Shown piece after piece: positions 36,001 to 44,844 of a stretch of 64,000 nucleotides of DNA. A program made the position numbers and the translations under genes. The notes below the pieces were generated by a model, which saw only the letters and a list, made by a program, of their open reading frames with translations, did no database searches and was not told where the DNA came from. The stretch's first letter is position 1, and the number at the start of each line of letters is the position of its first letter. The DNA is from Teredinibacter franksiae. GTDB taxonomy: Bacteria > Pseudomonadota > Gammaproteobacteria > Pseudomonadales > Cellvibrionaceae. The DNA lies in the NCBI RefSeq assembly GCF_014218805.1, contig NZ_JACJUV010000001.1:558001-622000 (forward strand), written 5' to 3'.

Positions 36001-37029
36001 ATGAATTTACGCACCATATCGACCATTACTTTATCCGTAGCTTTTGCTGTTCTGCTCGTTAGTGGTGTGCTTTTGTACGCTACACCCTACAATTATTTTG
36101 TTGGGTCTTTGCATATCTGGGGGGCCATTCTATTTTTGATGTGTATTGTTTTGCATATTAAACACAACGCCAAAACCTACAAAAACCATATGTATAAACG
36201 CCCGGGTAAGTGGTCCATGGGGCTGGCGATATTGGGCATCATCCCTATTGTAATCGCCCTGGTGTTCAAACTACCGCCCGTTGCGAGTGTTGTAACGTTA
36301 GGTTACAACCTCAAAACATCTGGGCAAGCACCGAAGCGAGAGTACACAGTAATTGATTTAACCACTAACCAAACGGCTCCCAAGATGAGTCTATTTTTTA
36401 AGGCTGGCCGCTCTTATGAGTCGGAACCGCAACCCTTATTTTTAAACCTTTCGTACACCAGTGTGCCGCAAATAGTTGTTTGGATGGAAACACTCGAAGG
36501 CAACTACATTGATACGCTTTACATAACCGGTAAAACATCCAACTCCAGTTATCGTTCACAAGACCCAGAAATTGATGTGGTACGTCGACCTGAGGCACTG
36601 CCTTATTGGAGTCACAAGCGAGGCATTATTGCCAGCGATGGGCTTTACACCCCCGACCCACACAATAGCGATCTAGATGGCATTACAGCGGCTACGCCGA
36701 AGGTAGACTATCAAGTCAAAATGAACGCACCACGCATGGGGCGCTTTAAGTTGATGGTGGAAGTGAATCGCTCCTACGACTTTAACGAATACTACAGTAA
36801 GGCCCGTTTCCCAGACGATGCGGTGTATAGTGGTACAGGTTCATCAGGGCAACCTTCATTAATTTATGAGACAGAAATCGATTCCGAAAGCCCCACACAA
36901 TACCTACTGAACTTAGTCGGGCACGGCCACCATTCGGGGCAAGACGGTGTCCTCTATCAGGATCTTGATAAAGTCACCACCGCGAAGCAGATACTGGAGT
37001 TTATTGTGGTGAATGTAGATTCAAACTGA
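36001..37029 (+). CDS. DUF2271 protein with N-terminal cytochrome-b-like membrane domain
   Basis: From ATG36001, with GAG seven bases upstream, this encodes 342 residues; ATG35989 is an alternative. Three membrane helices come first (ISTITLSVAFAVLLVSGVLL; LHIWGAILFLMCIVLHI; LAILGIIPIVIALVF). Paired His residues in the second resemble DUF4405/cytochrome b561-like proteins and could bind heme. The C-terminal ~200 residues match DUF2271: VPQIVVWMETLEGNYIDTLY, YWSHKRG, DGITAATP and RFKLMVEVNRSYDFNEYY. DUF2271 proteins often sit beside redox (flavin or PepSY) membrane proteins. It follows the two-component genes, and a strong terminator lies just after. Confidence 0.82.
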   Translation: MNLRTISTITLSVAFAVLLVSGVLLYATPYNYFVGSLHIWGAILFLMCIVLHIKHNAKTYKNHMYKRPGKWSMGLAILGIIPIVIALVFKLPPVASVVTLGYNLKTSGQAPKREYTVIDLTTNQTAPKMSLFFKAGRSYESEPQPLFLNLSYTSVPQIVVWMETLEGNYIDTLYITGKTSNSSYRSQDPEIDVVRRPEALPYWSHKRGIIASDGLYTPDPHNSDLDGITAATPKVDYQVKMNAPRMGRFKLMVEVNRSYDFNEYYSKARFPDDAVYSGTGSSGQPSLIYETEIDSESPTQYLLNLVGHGHHSGQDGVLYQDLDKVTTAKQILEFIVVNVDSN

Positions 37030-37048
37030 TCCGTTAAATCAAACCATT

Positions 37049-37091
37049 CTCTGGGCTTTAGCTTGCGTAAAATGCAGGATAAAGCCCAGAG
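37049..37091 (+). terminator. Terminator of the DUF2271 gene
   Basis: CTCTGGGCTTTA and TAAAGCCCAGAG form a perfect 12-bp stem with a 19-base loop, 19 bp after the stop, followed by TTCTTA. Confidence 0.72.
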
Positions 37092-37280
37092 TTCTTATAC
37101 ACCAAAAGTACGGTAGATTGAATCGGTTTTTGGATTCCTGAATGTGATGATCGGCGCTGTCTTCTGAAATGGGGTTACAAAATGCTAATGGGTGACCTCA
37201 CTAGCATCTAGCATTTTCTTTCTTGATTTGCTTTTGCTTCTATTTTATTTCGACGCTTACAAAGAACCTTTTAGACCAGA

Positions 37281-38111
37281 CTATTTACTGCGAACAATTC
37301 GCAGGCCGGTATCGGGCCCTATTCCATTCGCATCAAATTGCCCCCGGTAAGTGAGAGCAATTGCGCGTTCACCGCTAAACCAACCACCGCCTCGCCATAC
37401 ACGACTGGCGCCATGACCTGCGTCACCATCATACCAATCCCAACACCACTCCCTTATATTCCCAGACATATCGTAGAGCCCCAATTCGTTAGGTTTTTTG
37501 GTGCCAACATTGTGTGGTTTATTCTCGTTGCCTTCTATTGTTATCCAACTCCACGCTCCATCCAAAGGTGCTTTACCGGAATTTTTCCAATACCAAGCGA
37601 CTTCAGCTATATCATCGCTTCCGCTGAAGCTGAAGTTTTTACTTTTTTGTCCTCCACTTGCGGCATATTCCCATTCAGCTTCCGTCGGCAAGCGGTAACC
37701 GTTAGCACCCTCGTTAAGGGTAATTGTCCATTTCACAGTATCAATATAATTTGTGTTATGGGGGTCTTTGTTGGTTTTATCTATTGTGTAATAGGGGCTT
37801 AGCCCTTCACCGACACTTCGTTTGTTGCAGTACTCTATTGCGTCGTACCAACTCACCGAATCTACCGGCAAAGTATTGCCTTTAAATTTTGAAGGGTTGC
37901 TACCCATCACTTGGAGCCACTCTTCCTGGGTAGTTTCATACTTACTGATAAAAAAGTCTTCGATAGTGATTTTTTTATCAGCGTAGTTAGACTTGCTGTT
38001 GGTAAAACTCCCGCCTTTAATCAGCGCAAATTTTTCAGGTGCTTTTTGCGCACACCCACTCACAGCAGCCAAGGTGGCCAACACCAGAATGGTTAGTGTT
38101 TTTACATTCAT
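37281..38111 (-). CDS. Formylglycine-generating-enzyme/sulfatase-modifying-factor-like lipoprotein
   Basis: The product has 276 residues. Lipobox VSGC (Cys20) follows a short signal. The FGE-sulfatase fold is clear: FALIKGGSF, YETTQEEWLQVMGSNPS, PVDSVSWYDAIEYCNKRS, YRLPTEAEWEYAA, PNELGLYDMSGNIREWCWDW, RVWRGGGWF and GLRIVRS. Most secreted members of this family are not true formylglycine enzymes but unknown binding or modifying proteins. No sulfatase gene is in the window, so true formylglycine activity is unlikely. The active-site Cys pair of FGE near the C-terminus is not evident. It is transcribed alone, downstream of the GH11 terminator. Confidence 0.88.
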   Translation of the reverse strand: MNVKTLTILVLATLAAVSGCAQKAPEKFALIKGGSFTNSKSNYADKKITIEDFFISKYETTQEEWLQVMGSNPSKFKGNTLPVDSVSWYDAIEYCNKRSVGEGLSPYYTIDKTNKDPHNTNYIDTVKWTITLNEGANGYRLPTEAEWEYAASGGQKSKNFSFSGSDDIAEVAWYWKNSGKAPLDGAWSWITIEGNENKPHNVGTKKPNELGLYDMSGNIREWCWDWYDGDAGHGASRVWRGGGWFSGERAIALTYRGQFDANGIGPDTGLRIVRSK

Positions 38112-38150
38112 GAGCGCTTTTTCTTATTATTCAATTTGGCATTTAGAAAA

Positions 38151-38177
38151 GGGTTGCCCGATTCAAACCGGACAACC
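38151..38177 (-). terminator. Terminator of the GH11 gene
   Basis: GGGTTGCCCG pairs with CGGACAACCC, one mismatch, about 55 bp past the GH11 stop. On the minus strand it is followed by TTTTCT. Confidence 0.75.
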
Positions 38178-38233
38178 CCATTGGCGATACAAGCAGTGAG
38201 ATCAATTCCCGGCGGGTTCGATCTCAGGTTAGC

Positions 38234-39715
38234 TTAATTACAGTTTCCTAAGCGTGTCCAAGTCGCGTCGCTACCAGGAACAGAGTTTGTATACCAATTG
38301 GCTTGGTAAAGAACGCCTTGGTAAACCATGCTATCTCCACCCTCAGCGTGGTTGTACTCACCACCAGACCAGTCTTTTGCCGTCCAATTGGGGTACTCAT
38401 TTACCCCGTTACAATTACTGTTACCTGTTGAGCTAGAGCTGGACGACGAGCTATTACTTGAACTGGACGACGAGCTGCTGCTTGATGAAGAGCTGGATGA
38501 TCCAGAGCTGCCGCTAATTGAGCCCGTAGAAGGCGTCAGGGTAACACTATCCAGCCTCGAACCATCTTCGCGTCGCTGTATCCACAGGGTATGTGAGCCG
38601 GAGGAAACATTACTGAAAGTGGTTGGCCTTAGGGTGCCCCAACCATTGGTGGAAGTGTTGTTTTGAGTGTTCCAACTGCCGGAATCCAGCTTGTAATAAA
38701 AGGAGTCATCATTGCCGTTGGCCATATTGACCCTGATATCAAACTGAACATTGGCCGATTTCGAAAGGCTAAAGCTAATGGCAACACGACCAGACTGATT
38801 GTCTGAAGGCGAACTTAAAACTTGTGAGCCACTGTTTGGCCAAACGATGTACTGATTACCTGAAGCACCCCCATCGGTCTGAACATCAAATGGAGAAAAG
38901 CTGCCCTGACCCGATAGGCTTTCTAGTTCAACTGAATAAGCGTTAGCTCCAGTTGAGCTCGAGCTGCTGCTTGAACTGGAGCTACTACTTGAGCTGGAGC
39001 TGCTACTTGAGCTGGAGCTGCTGCCGGTACCCGCATCCCACACGGTTGCGTTCACGTGGCCGTCACTATTACCCCAGGCTTCCTGCAGCAAAATCTGATA
39101 ATTGTGGCTGCTTCCCAAGCTCTTCCCACCATTTGCCCATCCCCTTGCATGATTGGCAAAGGTAATTTCATGGTCTTGCCCCAAGGGAGCCTGCGACGCG
39201 CGGGTACTAAAGAGCTGCCAGAATGTTTGCGTACCATCAATTGAAGGCTTGTTCACTTGCTGGGATCGGTGCAAATCGTATCTCACACCGTCACTGGTAA
39301 TTTGGCCCATACTAATGCTGCCAGAGGGCCTAGATCCTGGCCAACGTTCTTTCACGTAGTATTCTATTAAGGGGCTGCGAGTCCATCCGTATACGGCAAA
39401 ACTACCTCCGCCACCATTGTGGTTATAGACGCCAACATTATAGCCAATTACCCGGTTACTCGTACCAGTACCCCAGCCTTTACCACAGGTGTAATTGCCG
39501 TTGCTATCCCATGTGACGTCGAAATTTCCGCCTGATCCGTTCTGATAATCTACCCAGCCACTGAGGCTATTGGACTTCCATAATTGCCAATAGAAGCCGT
39601 TATCGTTGCCAGATTGGAATGAAGCGTTAGCTGCTGGTACAAGCAAAACGACACTGATTAGCACCGTCAATATGCTTTTACTCAGGCTGAAAGCATTGTT
39701 AATACGTATGCTCAT
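38234..39715 (-). CDS. GH11 endo-1,4-beta-xylanase with CBM6/35-like and CBM5 modules
   Basis: This is a 493-residue secreted enzyme. The signal peptide ends near residue 31 (PAANA). GH11 spans about 33-226: NGFYWQLWKS, YTCGKGW, SPLIEYYVKERW (nucleophile Glu118) and ILLQEAWGNSDG (acid/base Glu212). A poly-Ser linker leads to a beta-sandwich module (about 257-395; YSVELESLSGQG, SHTLWIQRREDGSRLDSVTL) of CBM6/CBM35-like type. A second poly-Ser linker precedes a ~58-residue CBM5/12 (YPNWTAKDWSGGEYNHAEGG, ANWYTNSVPG). It cuts xylan backbone and would work with the GH115 glucuronidase. GAGG precedes ATG39715. It is a single gene with its own terminator. Confidence 0.94.
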   Translation of the reverse strand: MSIRINNAFSLSKSILTVLISVVLLVPAANASFQSGNDNGFYWQLWKSNSLSGWVDYQNGSGGNFDVTWDSNGNYTCGKGWGTGTSNRVIGYNVGVYNHNGGGGSFAVYGWTRSPLIEYYVKERWPGSRPSGSISMGQITSDGVRYDLHRSQQVNKPSIDGTQTFWQLFSTRASQAPLGQDHEITFANHARGWANGGKSLGSSHNYQILLQEAWGNSDGHVNATVWDAGTGSSSSSSSSSSSSSSSSSSSSSSSTGANAYSVELESLSGQGSFSPFDVQTDGGASGNQYIVWPNSGSQVLSSPSDNQSGRVAISFSLSKSANVQFDIRVNMANGNDDSFYYKLDSGSWNTQNNTSTNGWGTLRPTTFSNVSSGSHTLWIQRREDGSRLDSVTLTPSTGSISGSSGSSSSSSSSSSSSSSSNSSSSSSSSTGNSNCNGVNEYPNWTAKDWSGGEYNHAEGGDSMVYQGVLYQANWYTNSVPGSDATWTRLGNCN

Positions 39716-40294
39716 AAAACCCTCTATTATTATTAAAATTTATATTTTGAATCGCTCCAGCAAGTAGGATGCTATACGACATAGGGCTGTAATACTTCAG
39801 AAAGCCGAAAAAAGCTTCAGCTACTGCTGGTGCAGTGAATCAACTTCAGAGCTTACCCCTCGGCCGAACGACCAATAGAAAGCAAAGGAATACTTGTATA
39901 CCTTTTCAGTAGGGGGTCACCTTTTTAGTGCTTTTCAACCTAGTTGTCAATACTGAATGAGTAGGTTGGCGCGTATATGCCGTACAACTAGGTAGGAACT
40001 CGAAAAAAGCCTAACCCCAATTAATAGCAGCCAACACATCAACAAAAACTCCGCTGACTGCACCATGTAGTAAAACTTCTGGACAGCAACCATTAATGAA
40101 AAAGTTAGTTTGAATCGCTTTTACACTAAAGACTTTATTGGTAGTCAAGTGCAAAAACCTGTGGCTCGAAAATTCGTAATTAATAACAAAACAGGGGCCT
40201 TGTGCGGCTAGAGAAATGGTTCAAAGCATTATAGTTTTACTAATGTCGGACTGCCGCCTGGCACCCTAGAACTCACCTAAATCTTTGATTATAT
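39716..40294. other. Upstream region of GH11 gene
   Basis: About 580 bp containing the GH11 promoter. No gene, RNA or clear operator was seen. Confidence 0.4.
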
Positions 40295-40776
40295 CAACGC
40301 TTTAACTCACAGGCCTTTGTTAATGAAAAATCTCTGACCGTCGGTATGACCTACATTGACTTAAACCCCATTCGAACTAAAACGGCAAAGACCAAAAAAA
40401 TTCGGGCACCCCTCAATTAAACGCCGTATTAATTGCCTAAAACAGAAACATCTCAACCTTCTAAGCTCGTTGAGCTTATATCTATCCCAAGAGAACCAAT
40501 GCCTTAGGGCCTCCCCTTTTCACTTGCAAGACTGCATTCCGATTGTGGATAATACTGGCAGAGCTAAACGTGAAAAAAACAGATTTATCAACAACAGCTT
40601 ACCTCCCATTCTAGATCGGCTCAATATCTCTAACCGTGAATAGTCATAATCACCACGTAGTTTAATGCCAAATCGAAAATTTAGTTTACTGTATGAAAAA
40701 AATTAAACTTGCATCGAGGTCGTTAGGATTGCAAAAAAGACCGGCATACACCGATTGTGAATCGAAAGCTCACTAG
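40295..40776 (+). pseudogene. Remnant of RAYT (Y1) transposase, C-terminal half
   Basis: Plus-strand frames read QRFNSQAFVNEKSLTVGMTY and then IDLNPIRTKTAKT, then after shifts IPREPMP, GLPFSLQD, REKNRFINNSLPPILDRLNI and finally LQKRPAYTDCES. These align in order with residues about 171 to the end of the less damaged copy at 56116-57072, including the YxxLNPxRA box around the catalytic Tyr. At least three frame changes and one stop make it dead. It ends 35 bp beyond the stop of the NagB-like gene. Confidence 0.75.
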
Positions 40777-40810
40777 CATTTACAACCGAGACTGAATCCA
40801 GGACTAGCCT

Positions 40811-41743
40811 CTACTCAACAGAATTGACCTCCAAGCTAGGCAATACAAAAGATTGGGCATTGGGATGAAACCTTACCCATAGCCCAGGGTTCGAGTTTAA
40901 CTGATGTAACACTTCTTCTTTATCTGAACTTAAGCGCGTGTTAAACACGTTAGCATACGTCTGAATTTTCGCCGGCGCGGAATCGGCATCGACAACTGAT
41001 TGCACCACTTTTTTGGCTTGCAATATAGCAGCCGGCCCTAACGTAAGAATGTACCCAGCAGACCGGCACTCATTCTCATCACCTTCACTAACAACACTTC
41101 CGCCCGCTTTAAACTTGCTAATATGGTGCTCTAAAATACTGCTAGATATTGGAATTAAGCCTGCAATATGGTGGCTCTGGGCACCAGAAAATGGCTTAAT
41201 ATACGCAAGGTGTGATGCTTGATTTTTTTCTGGGCCATGACCAATAAAAAATATATCTAAACCCCCGAGAGCGTCCAGCTTATTCAAATACTCTATAAGA
41301 CCCGACTCTAAATCACTGGTATCCGTGCGCATTGGCGTAAAGCTTTTTATTTTTTTGAAAAACTCACCACCCAAAATACGCTCGAAGTCCCTAACAAAGC
41401 TAAAGCTATTGTCCATACCCATAGGCGCAAGCGCATCTTGGGTAAATACATTTAACCTGGCGAGTAGCTCGTCCTGGTCGTTTGATTTCGCTATCTCTCC
41501 GAGTAACCGGTGCAGCTCCTGTGCACCTCTTCCGCCGAGAAGGGCAATATTAATATCACCGTCTTTTGATGCCGCCGTTTTATACAGCTCATTCAGCATC
41601 GCTTTGCCAACAGCAGCTTCAGAATCAAGCACAGTTGGCTTAACACCATGATCAGTGAAATCCCAATGTTGCTCCTTTACTTGAGACAACCACACGTTAT
41701 TGTTTTGTTCATATCGTGTGAACGATGCGCTATTTACATTCAT
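40811..41743 (-). CDS. NagB/6-phosphogluconolactonase-superfamily protein
   Basis: ATG41743 has AAGG ten bases upstream and gives 310 residues; ATG41749 is close. INIALLGGRGAQELHRLL matches the sugar-phosphate binding strand-loop near the N-terminus of glucosamine-6-phosphate deaminases and 6-phosphogluconolactonases. LDIFFIGHGPEKNQASHLAY followed by IKP parallels the LGxGxDGHxAxxxP active-site motif but with changed spacing. ISSSILEHH and ILTLGPAAILQAKKV match later superfamily positions. Substrate is uncertain because the active-site loop is atypical. Neighbours are an SGNH esterase and a phosphofructokinase on the same strand. It has no signal peptide and is cytoplasmic. Confidence 0.75.
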   Translation of the reverse strand: MNVNSASFTRYEQNNNVWLSQVKEQHWDFTDHGVKPTVLDSEAAVGKAMLNELYKTAASKDGDINIALLGGRGAQELHRLLGEIAKSNDQDELLARLNVFTQDALAPMGMDNSFSFVRDFERILGGEFFKKIKSFTPMRTDTSDLESGLIEYLNKLDALGGLDIFFIGHGPEKNQASHLAYIKPFSGAQSHHIAGLIPISSSILEHHISKFKAGGSVVSEGDENECRSAGYILTLGPAAILQAKKVVQSVVDADSAPAKIQTYANVFNTRLSSDKEEVLHQLNSNPGLWVRFHPNAQSFVLPSLEVNSVE

Positions 41744-42066
41744 AACCATTACCTTACATTCTATCGAAATTGACGCCGTGCACTGCGTCCGTTTATAGAC
41801 CTACTTGTACTCGATTTTGCTCGCACCCGGTGTACAGCGTGCTGTATTTGGACGCAACATTAACACTTGGAATGGACATTCGCATCAAGCTGGAAACATT
41901 CACTTTCCCCAGCTGCCTATTCAAGCCCGGGAATTCGTTTTAGTATGGCAGATACCCATTTTTTTCGGAAATTTTTTTTTAGATGCTGTGGATACTATTA
42001 CTCTCAAACCGAGAAAACTAAGGCGATGAGACGGCCCCGTTAGCCAAAAACCGTCCATCACAATGG

Positions 42067-43119
42067 CTACCTTAAATACTCATCTAAACCTATCTGCTGG
42101 CGAGCAATTTCTTTTACAATCATCTGCGCAAAAATTTCTGCACCCTGCTCGTTTGAATGTGTCTTATCCGTTTTCACAAAGTATTTTTGCGCATCTTCTT
42201 GACCAAGCGTCTCAGCCCAACCGTGGGTTAAGCTCATTAAATCGATAAAGGGGATTTGCTCAAGTTTAGCCAAATGGATTAAAACATCTTTTACAACCAA
42301 ATCCCCGTATATGTGTTGCTTGTATAATGCATCGCCATTGTTGCGAACCATAGGGCTCACAAGTACCGGAGAAGCGCCTTTGGCTTTAATGCCTTGGAGC
42401 ATAGCTAATACGCGGCTGCGGTAGACTACAGCGGGTGTTTTTTTGTCATTGTGTCCTAACTGTATAAGTACCCAATCACCCGATTTTAGCTGTTTAGATA
42501 GCGGCGCCCATAAAGCACCTCCGCCTACACGAAACGCCGCTGTACCTTCCCCAGAATCGGCATAATTGGCAACAGAAATGTCGGCATTAAAATAAGCAGG
42601 CAGTAATTGCCCCCAACCACTAAAACGCTCGCTAGCAGGCCTATCCCATTGCGGGTCTTGATCACAAACAGTGGAATCACCCGCAATAAAAAGCACTCTA
42701 GGGCTTTCCACTTTCTCAACGTAAATAGCCTTTACAGCCGACAGGTTTTTAGGGATATGTAAATTTAAACCCGCAAAGCCATCCGCGGCAGATTCCTGCA
42801 AAGGCTGCCCTTCACGTTCGCGTACATTAACGGAAAATTGAGTACAATGTTTAGTGCTCATATTCACGGCGCTATCAAACATTAAACGGCGAGACTCCGA
42901 ATAAATTTTGGGGAGAGTGCTGGCCGCATTATCAAATTCTATTACCACGCTGTAGTGGCCCGGCTCGCCACCAAATAAGCAAATACCGGTTGTTACATCG
43001 CAGGCCGAAATGAGATTCGCTGCTTTTATACCCGTGCAGCTTGCATCATGTTTTGGTGCACCTTGGGCACACGCGCCCAAAATTGCCACCACAACCATTA
43101 TTAGAATCGGTTTCATCAT
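42067..43119 (-). CDS. SGNH-family lipoprotein, rhamnogalacturonan-acetylesterase-like
   Basis: From ATG43119 (MMKPILIMVVV) this encodes 350 residues with lipobox LGAC. The open frame extends to 43245 but the extra part overlaps the upstream gene and lacks a signal. An N-terminal ~100-residue beta-rich domain precedes the SGNH hydrolase: block I FIAGDSTV (nucleophile Ser), Gly in NYADSGEGTAAF, GHND (block III) and DKTHSNEQGA (His block V with Asp three residues before). This arrangement matches rhamnogalacturonan acetylesterases (CE12-like), which remove acetyl groups from pectin. It is secreted and lipid-anchored. It follows the phosphofructokinase gene on the same strand by about 120 bp. 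Confidence 0.85.
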   Translation of the reverse strand: MMKPILIMVVVAILGACAQGAPKHDASCTGIKAANLISACDVTTGICLFGGEPGHYSVVIEFDNAASTLPKIYSESRRLMFDSAVNMSTKHCTQFSVNVREREGQPLQESAADGFAGLNLHIPKNLSAVKAIYVEKVESPRVLFIAGDSTVCDQDPQWDRPASERFSGWGQLLPAYFNADISVANYADSGEGTAAFRVGGGALWAPLSKQLKSGDWVLIQLGHNDKKTPAVVYRSRVLAMLQGIKAKGASPVLVSPMVRNNGDALYKQHIYGDLVVKDVLIHLAKLEQIPFIDLMSLTHGWAETLGQEDAQKYFVKTDKTHSNEQGAEIFAQMIVKEIARQQIGLDEYLR

Positions 43120-43241
43120 CTTTACTTTGTTGTTTTCTATGGTGAACAATCGTTCACTTTTGTATTTGTGGTGATTATTACCCAATATCGCGAAACTATA
43201 GCCTTCGTCGCTATAGCTGGCGCTTATTTTGCCGCTTTTGC

Positions 43242-44339
43242 TCAATCGCCAAAAGAGATACCAACCCCTCGCGCTGCCTGCACCAAATATGAATCCGTGT
43301 TCACATAATTGTAATCGCGGGTTGCTTCATCCAGAGACACCGTCACAATATCATTATTTTTGTATGCGACCATTCGGCCAAACTCCTTTGCCAAAACCAT
43401 CTCGAAAGCCTTTACACCATACTGAGTCGCCAAAACCCTATCAAATGCCGTAGGCGAACCGCCTCGCTGTAAATGTCCCAACACTGTTACCCGAGAGTCT
43501 GCGGTGCAACCATTGTCTTGCAGCTGCCTAGCCAAGAGATTACCAACACCGCCCAACCTTACGTTTTCATAACCCACTTCCGTCGATTCCTGGGCAGACA
43601 CTTGCCCACCAACGGCCGCTGCACCTTCGGCAATAACAATATTGACAAAACCACGTCCGTCGCAGTAACGGCTATTGACTCGCTCAACCACTTTGTCAAT
43701 ATCATAAGGAATTTCTGGAATAAGGCAGACCTCTGCGCCGCCCGCAATCGCCGAATGCAAAGCTATCCAACCGGCACTGCGGCCCATCACTTCAAGGATC
43801 ATTGCACGGTGATGGCTCTCGGCGGTGGTGACCAGCTTGTCAACGGCGTTACTCGCCTCTTGAACGGCCGTCTGAAACCCAAAGGTGTAATCTGTAGCTG
43901 AAAGATCGTTATCGATTGTTTTGGGAACACCCACAACGTTCAAACCCTTTTCGAACAATTGCTGAGAAATTTTCTGCGAACCATCACCGCCGATACTGAT
44001 AACCGCTTCAAAGCCTAATTCAGCCAATCGGCTTAGTAGAAAATCTGAACGGTCTTCACTGGCCCAGCTACCATCCGCTTGTATTACCGGCCAATTGAAA
44101 GGCCCGCCTTTTGTTGTGGTGCGAAGTATTGTTCCACCTTTGGCATGAATACCCGCCGTGACAGACGTTCCACTCAACTTAATTATTTCCACTTTGTCAC
44201 TAAGCACACCATTGTATGCTTCTAGGCTACCCCAAACCTCCCACTCTTTCGTTAGTGATGCCCGCTTTACAACACCCCGAATAACCGCATTCAAACCTGG
44301 ACAATCACCGCCACCGGTGAGCACTAATAACTTTTTCAT
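43242..44339 (-). CDS. 6-phosphofructokinase
   Basis: The 365-residue protein has the PfkA fold: GGGDCPGLNAVIRG phosphate loop at the N-terminus, GGDGSQKIS, catalytic PKTIDNDL (Asp of TIDND), MILEVMGRSAGWIALHSA, LIPEIPYD and GHLQRGGSPTAFDR. GGDGS, with Gly rather than Asp at the fourth position, favours ATP over pyrophosphate as donor, whereas the Lys in PKTIDND is common to both group III ATP and PPi enzymes. It catalyses fructose 6-phosphate phosphorylation in glycolysis. It is followed by the SGNH esterase and NagB-like genes on the same strand, an unusual neighbourhood for a central glycolytic gene. Confidence 0.93.
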   Translation of the reverse strand: MKKLLVLTGGGDCPGLNAVIRGVVKRASLTKEWEVWGSLEAYNGVLSDKVEIIKLSGTSVTAGIHAKGGTILRTTTKGGPFNWPVIQADGSWASEDRSDFLLSRLAELGFEAVISIGGDGSQKISQQLFEKGLNVVGVPKTIDNDLSATDYTFGFQTAVQEASNAVDKLVTTAESHHRAMILEVMGRSAGWIALHSAIAGGAEVCLIPEIPYDIDKVVERVNSRYCDGRGFVNIVIAEGAAAVGGQVSAQESTEVGYENVRLGGVGNLLARQLQDNGCTADSRVTVLGHLQRGGSPTAFDRVLATQYGVKAFEMVLAKEFGRMVAYKNNDIVTVSLDEATRDYNYVNTDSYLVQAARGVGISFGD

Positions 44340-44450
44340 GTATTGTTTAATCCTTATAAATTAAGGGCCGCCCCTGAGAAAACCTATTACCGCTCGGCTT
44401 TGGCTTCCTGCGTCACTCTGCGTCCTGTAGGCCTGTAGTTATCGCTATAT

Positions 44451-44836
44451 ACGCCGCGCTTGTTTCTGTGGTCTGGATACGTCAACGGGTACAGATGACG
44501 AATAGCGCCGCCAGTGCGTTGAACACCGCATTTTATGCCTAGGGGAGGTATTCTGTATAGATGTGTATGGCTATACGATATTGAGTATTCACCACCACGT
44601 AGTGTTACATGCCTATAAAGCTGAAGCTCAGCGTTTGTGTGACCTAGAAATAGGCTAACGCTGGCATAAGCTTTACAAGAGCACCCTCTTAACTCAGAAG
44701 TCTTTAAAAGGTAAGACGCTCGACGCGGCTCAGTGGTTAGCTGTTAAGGAAAAACTAGATGAATGGCGGCTGGAGCTGGCCAATATCAGCCGTTGGATAC
44801 GGGCCTTAAACGAACCCATAGCCCGAATGGCATACT
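44451..44836 (+). pseudogene. Remnant of RAYT (Y1) transposase, N-terminal and middle part
   Basis: The plus strand encodes RRACFCGLDT, then GEVFCIDVYGYT with HHHVVLHA (HUH-like motif), then RWHKLYKSTLLTQKSLKGK and LDEWRLELANISRWIRALNE ending ARMAYY. These align with residues about 24-157 of the copy at 56116. In-frame stops are present. It ends nine bases before the stop codon of the MSEP-CTERM gene. The part present is almost exactly what is missing from the remnant at 40295-40776. Confidence 0.75.
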
Positions 44837-44844
44837 ATGTACTT

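Noticed and set aside
37281..38111. True formylglycine-generating enzyme
   Set aside because: No sulfatase in the window and no evident active-site Cys pair, so only fold-level similarity is claimed.
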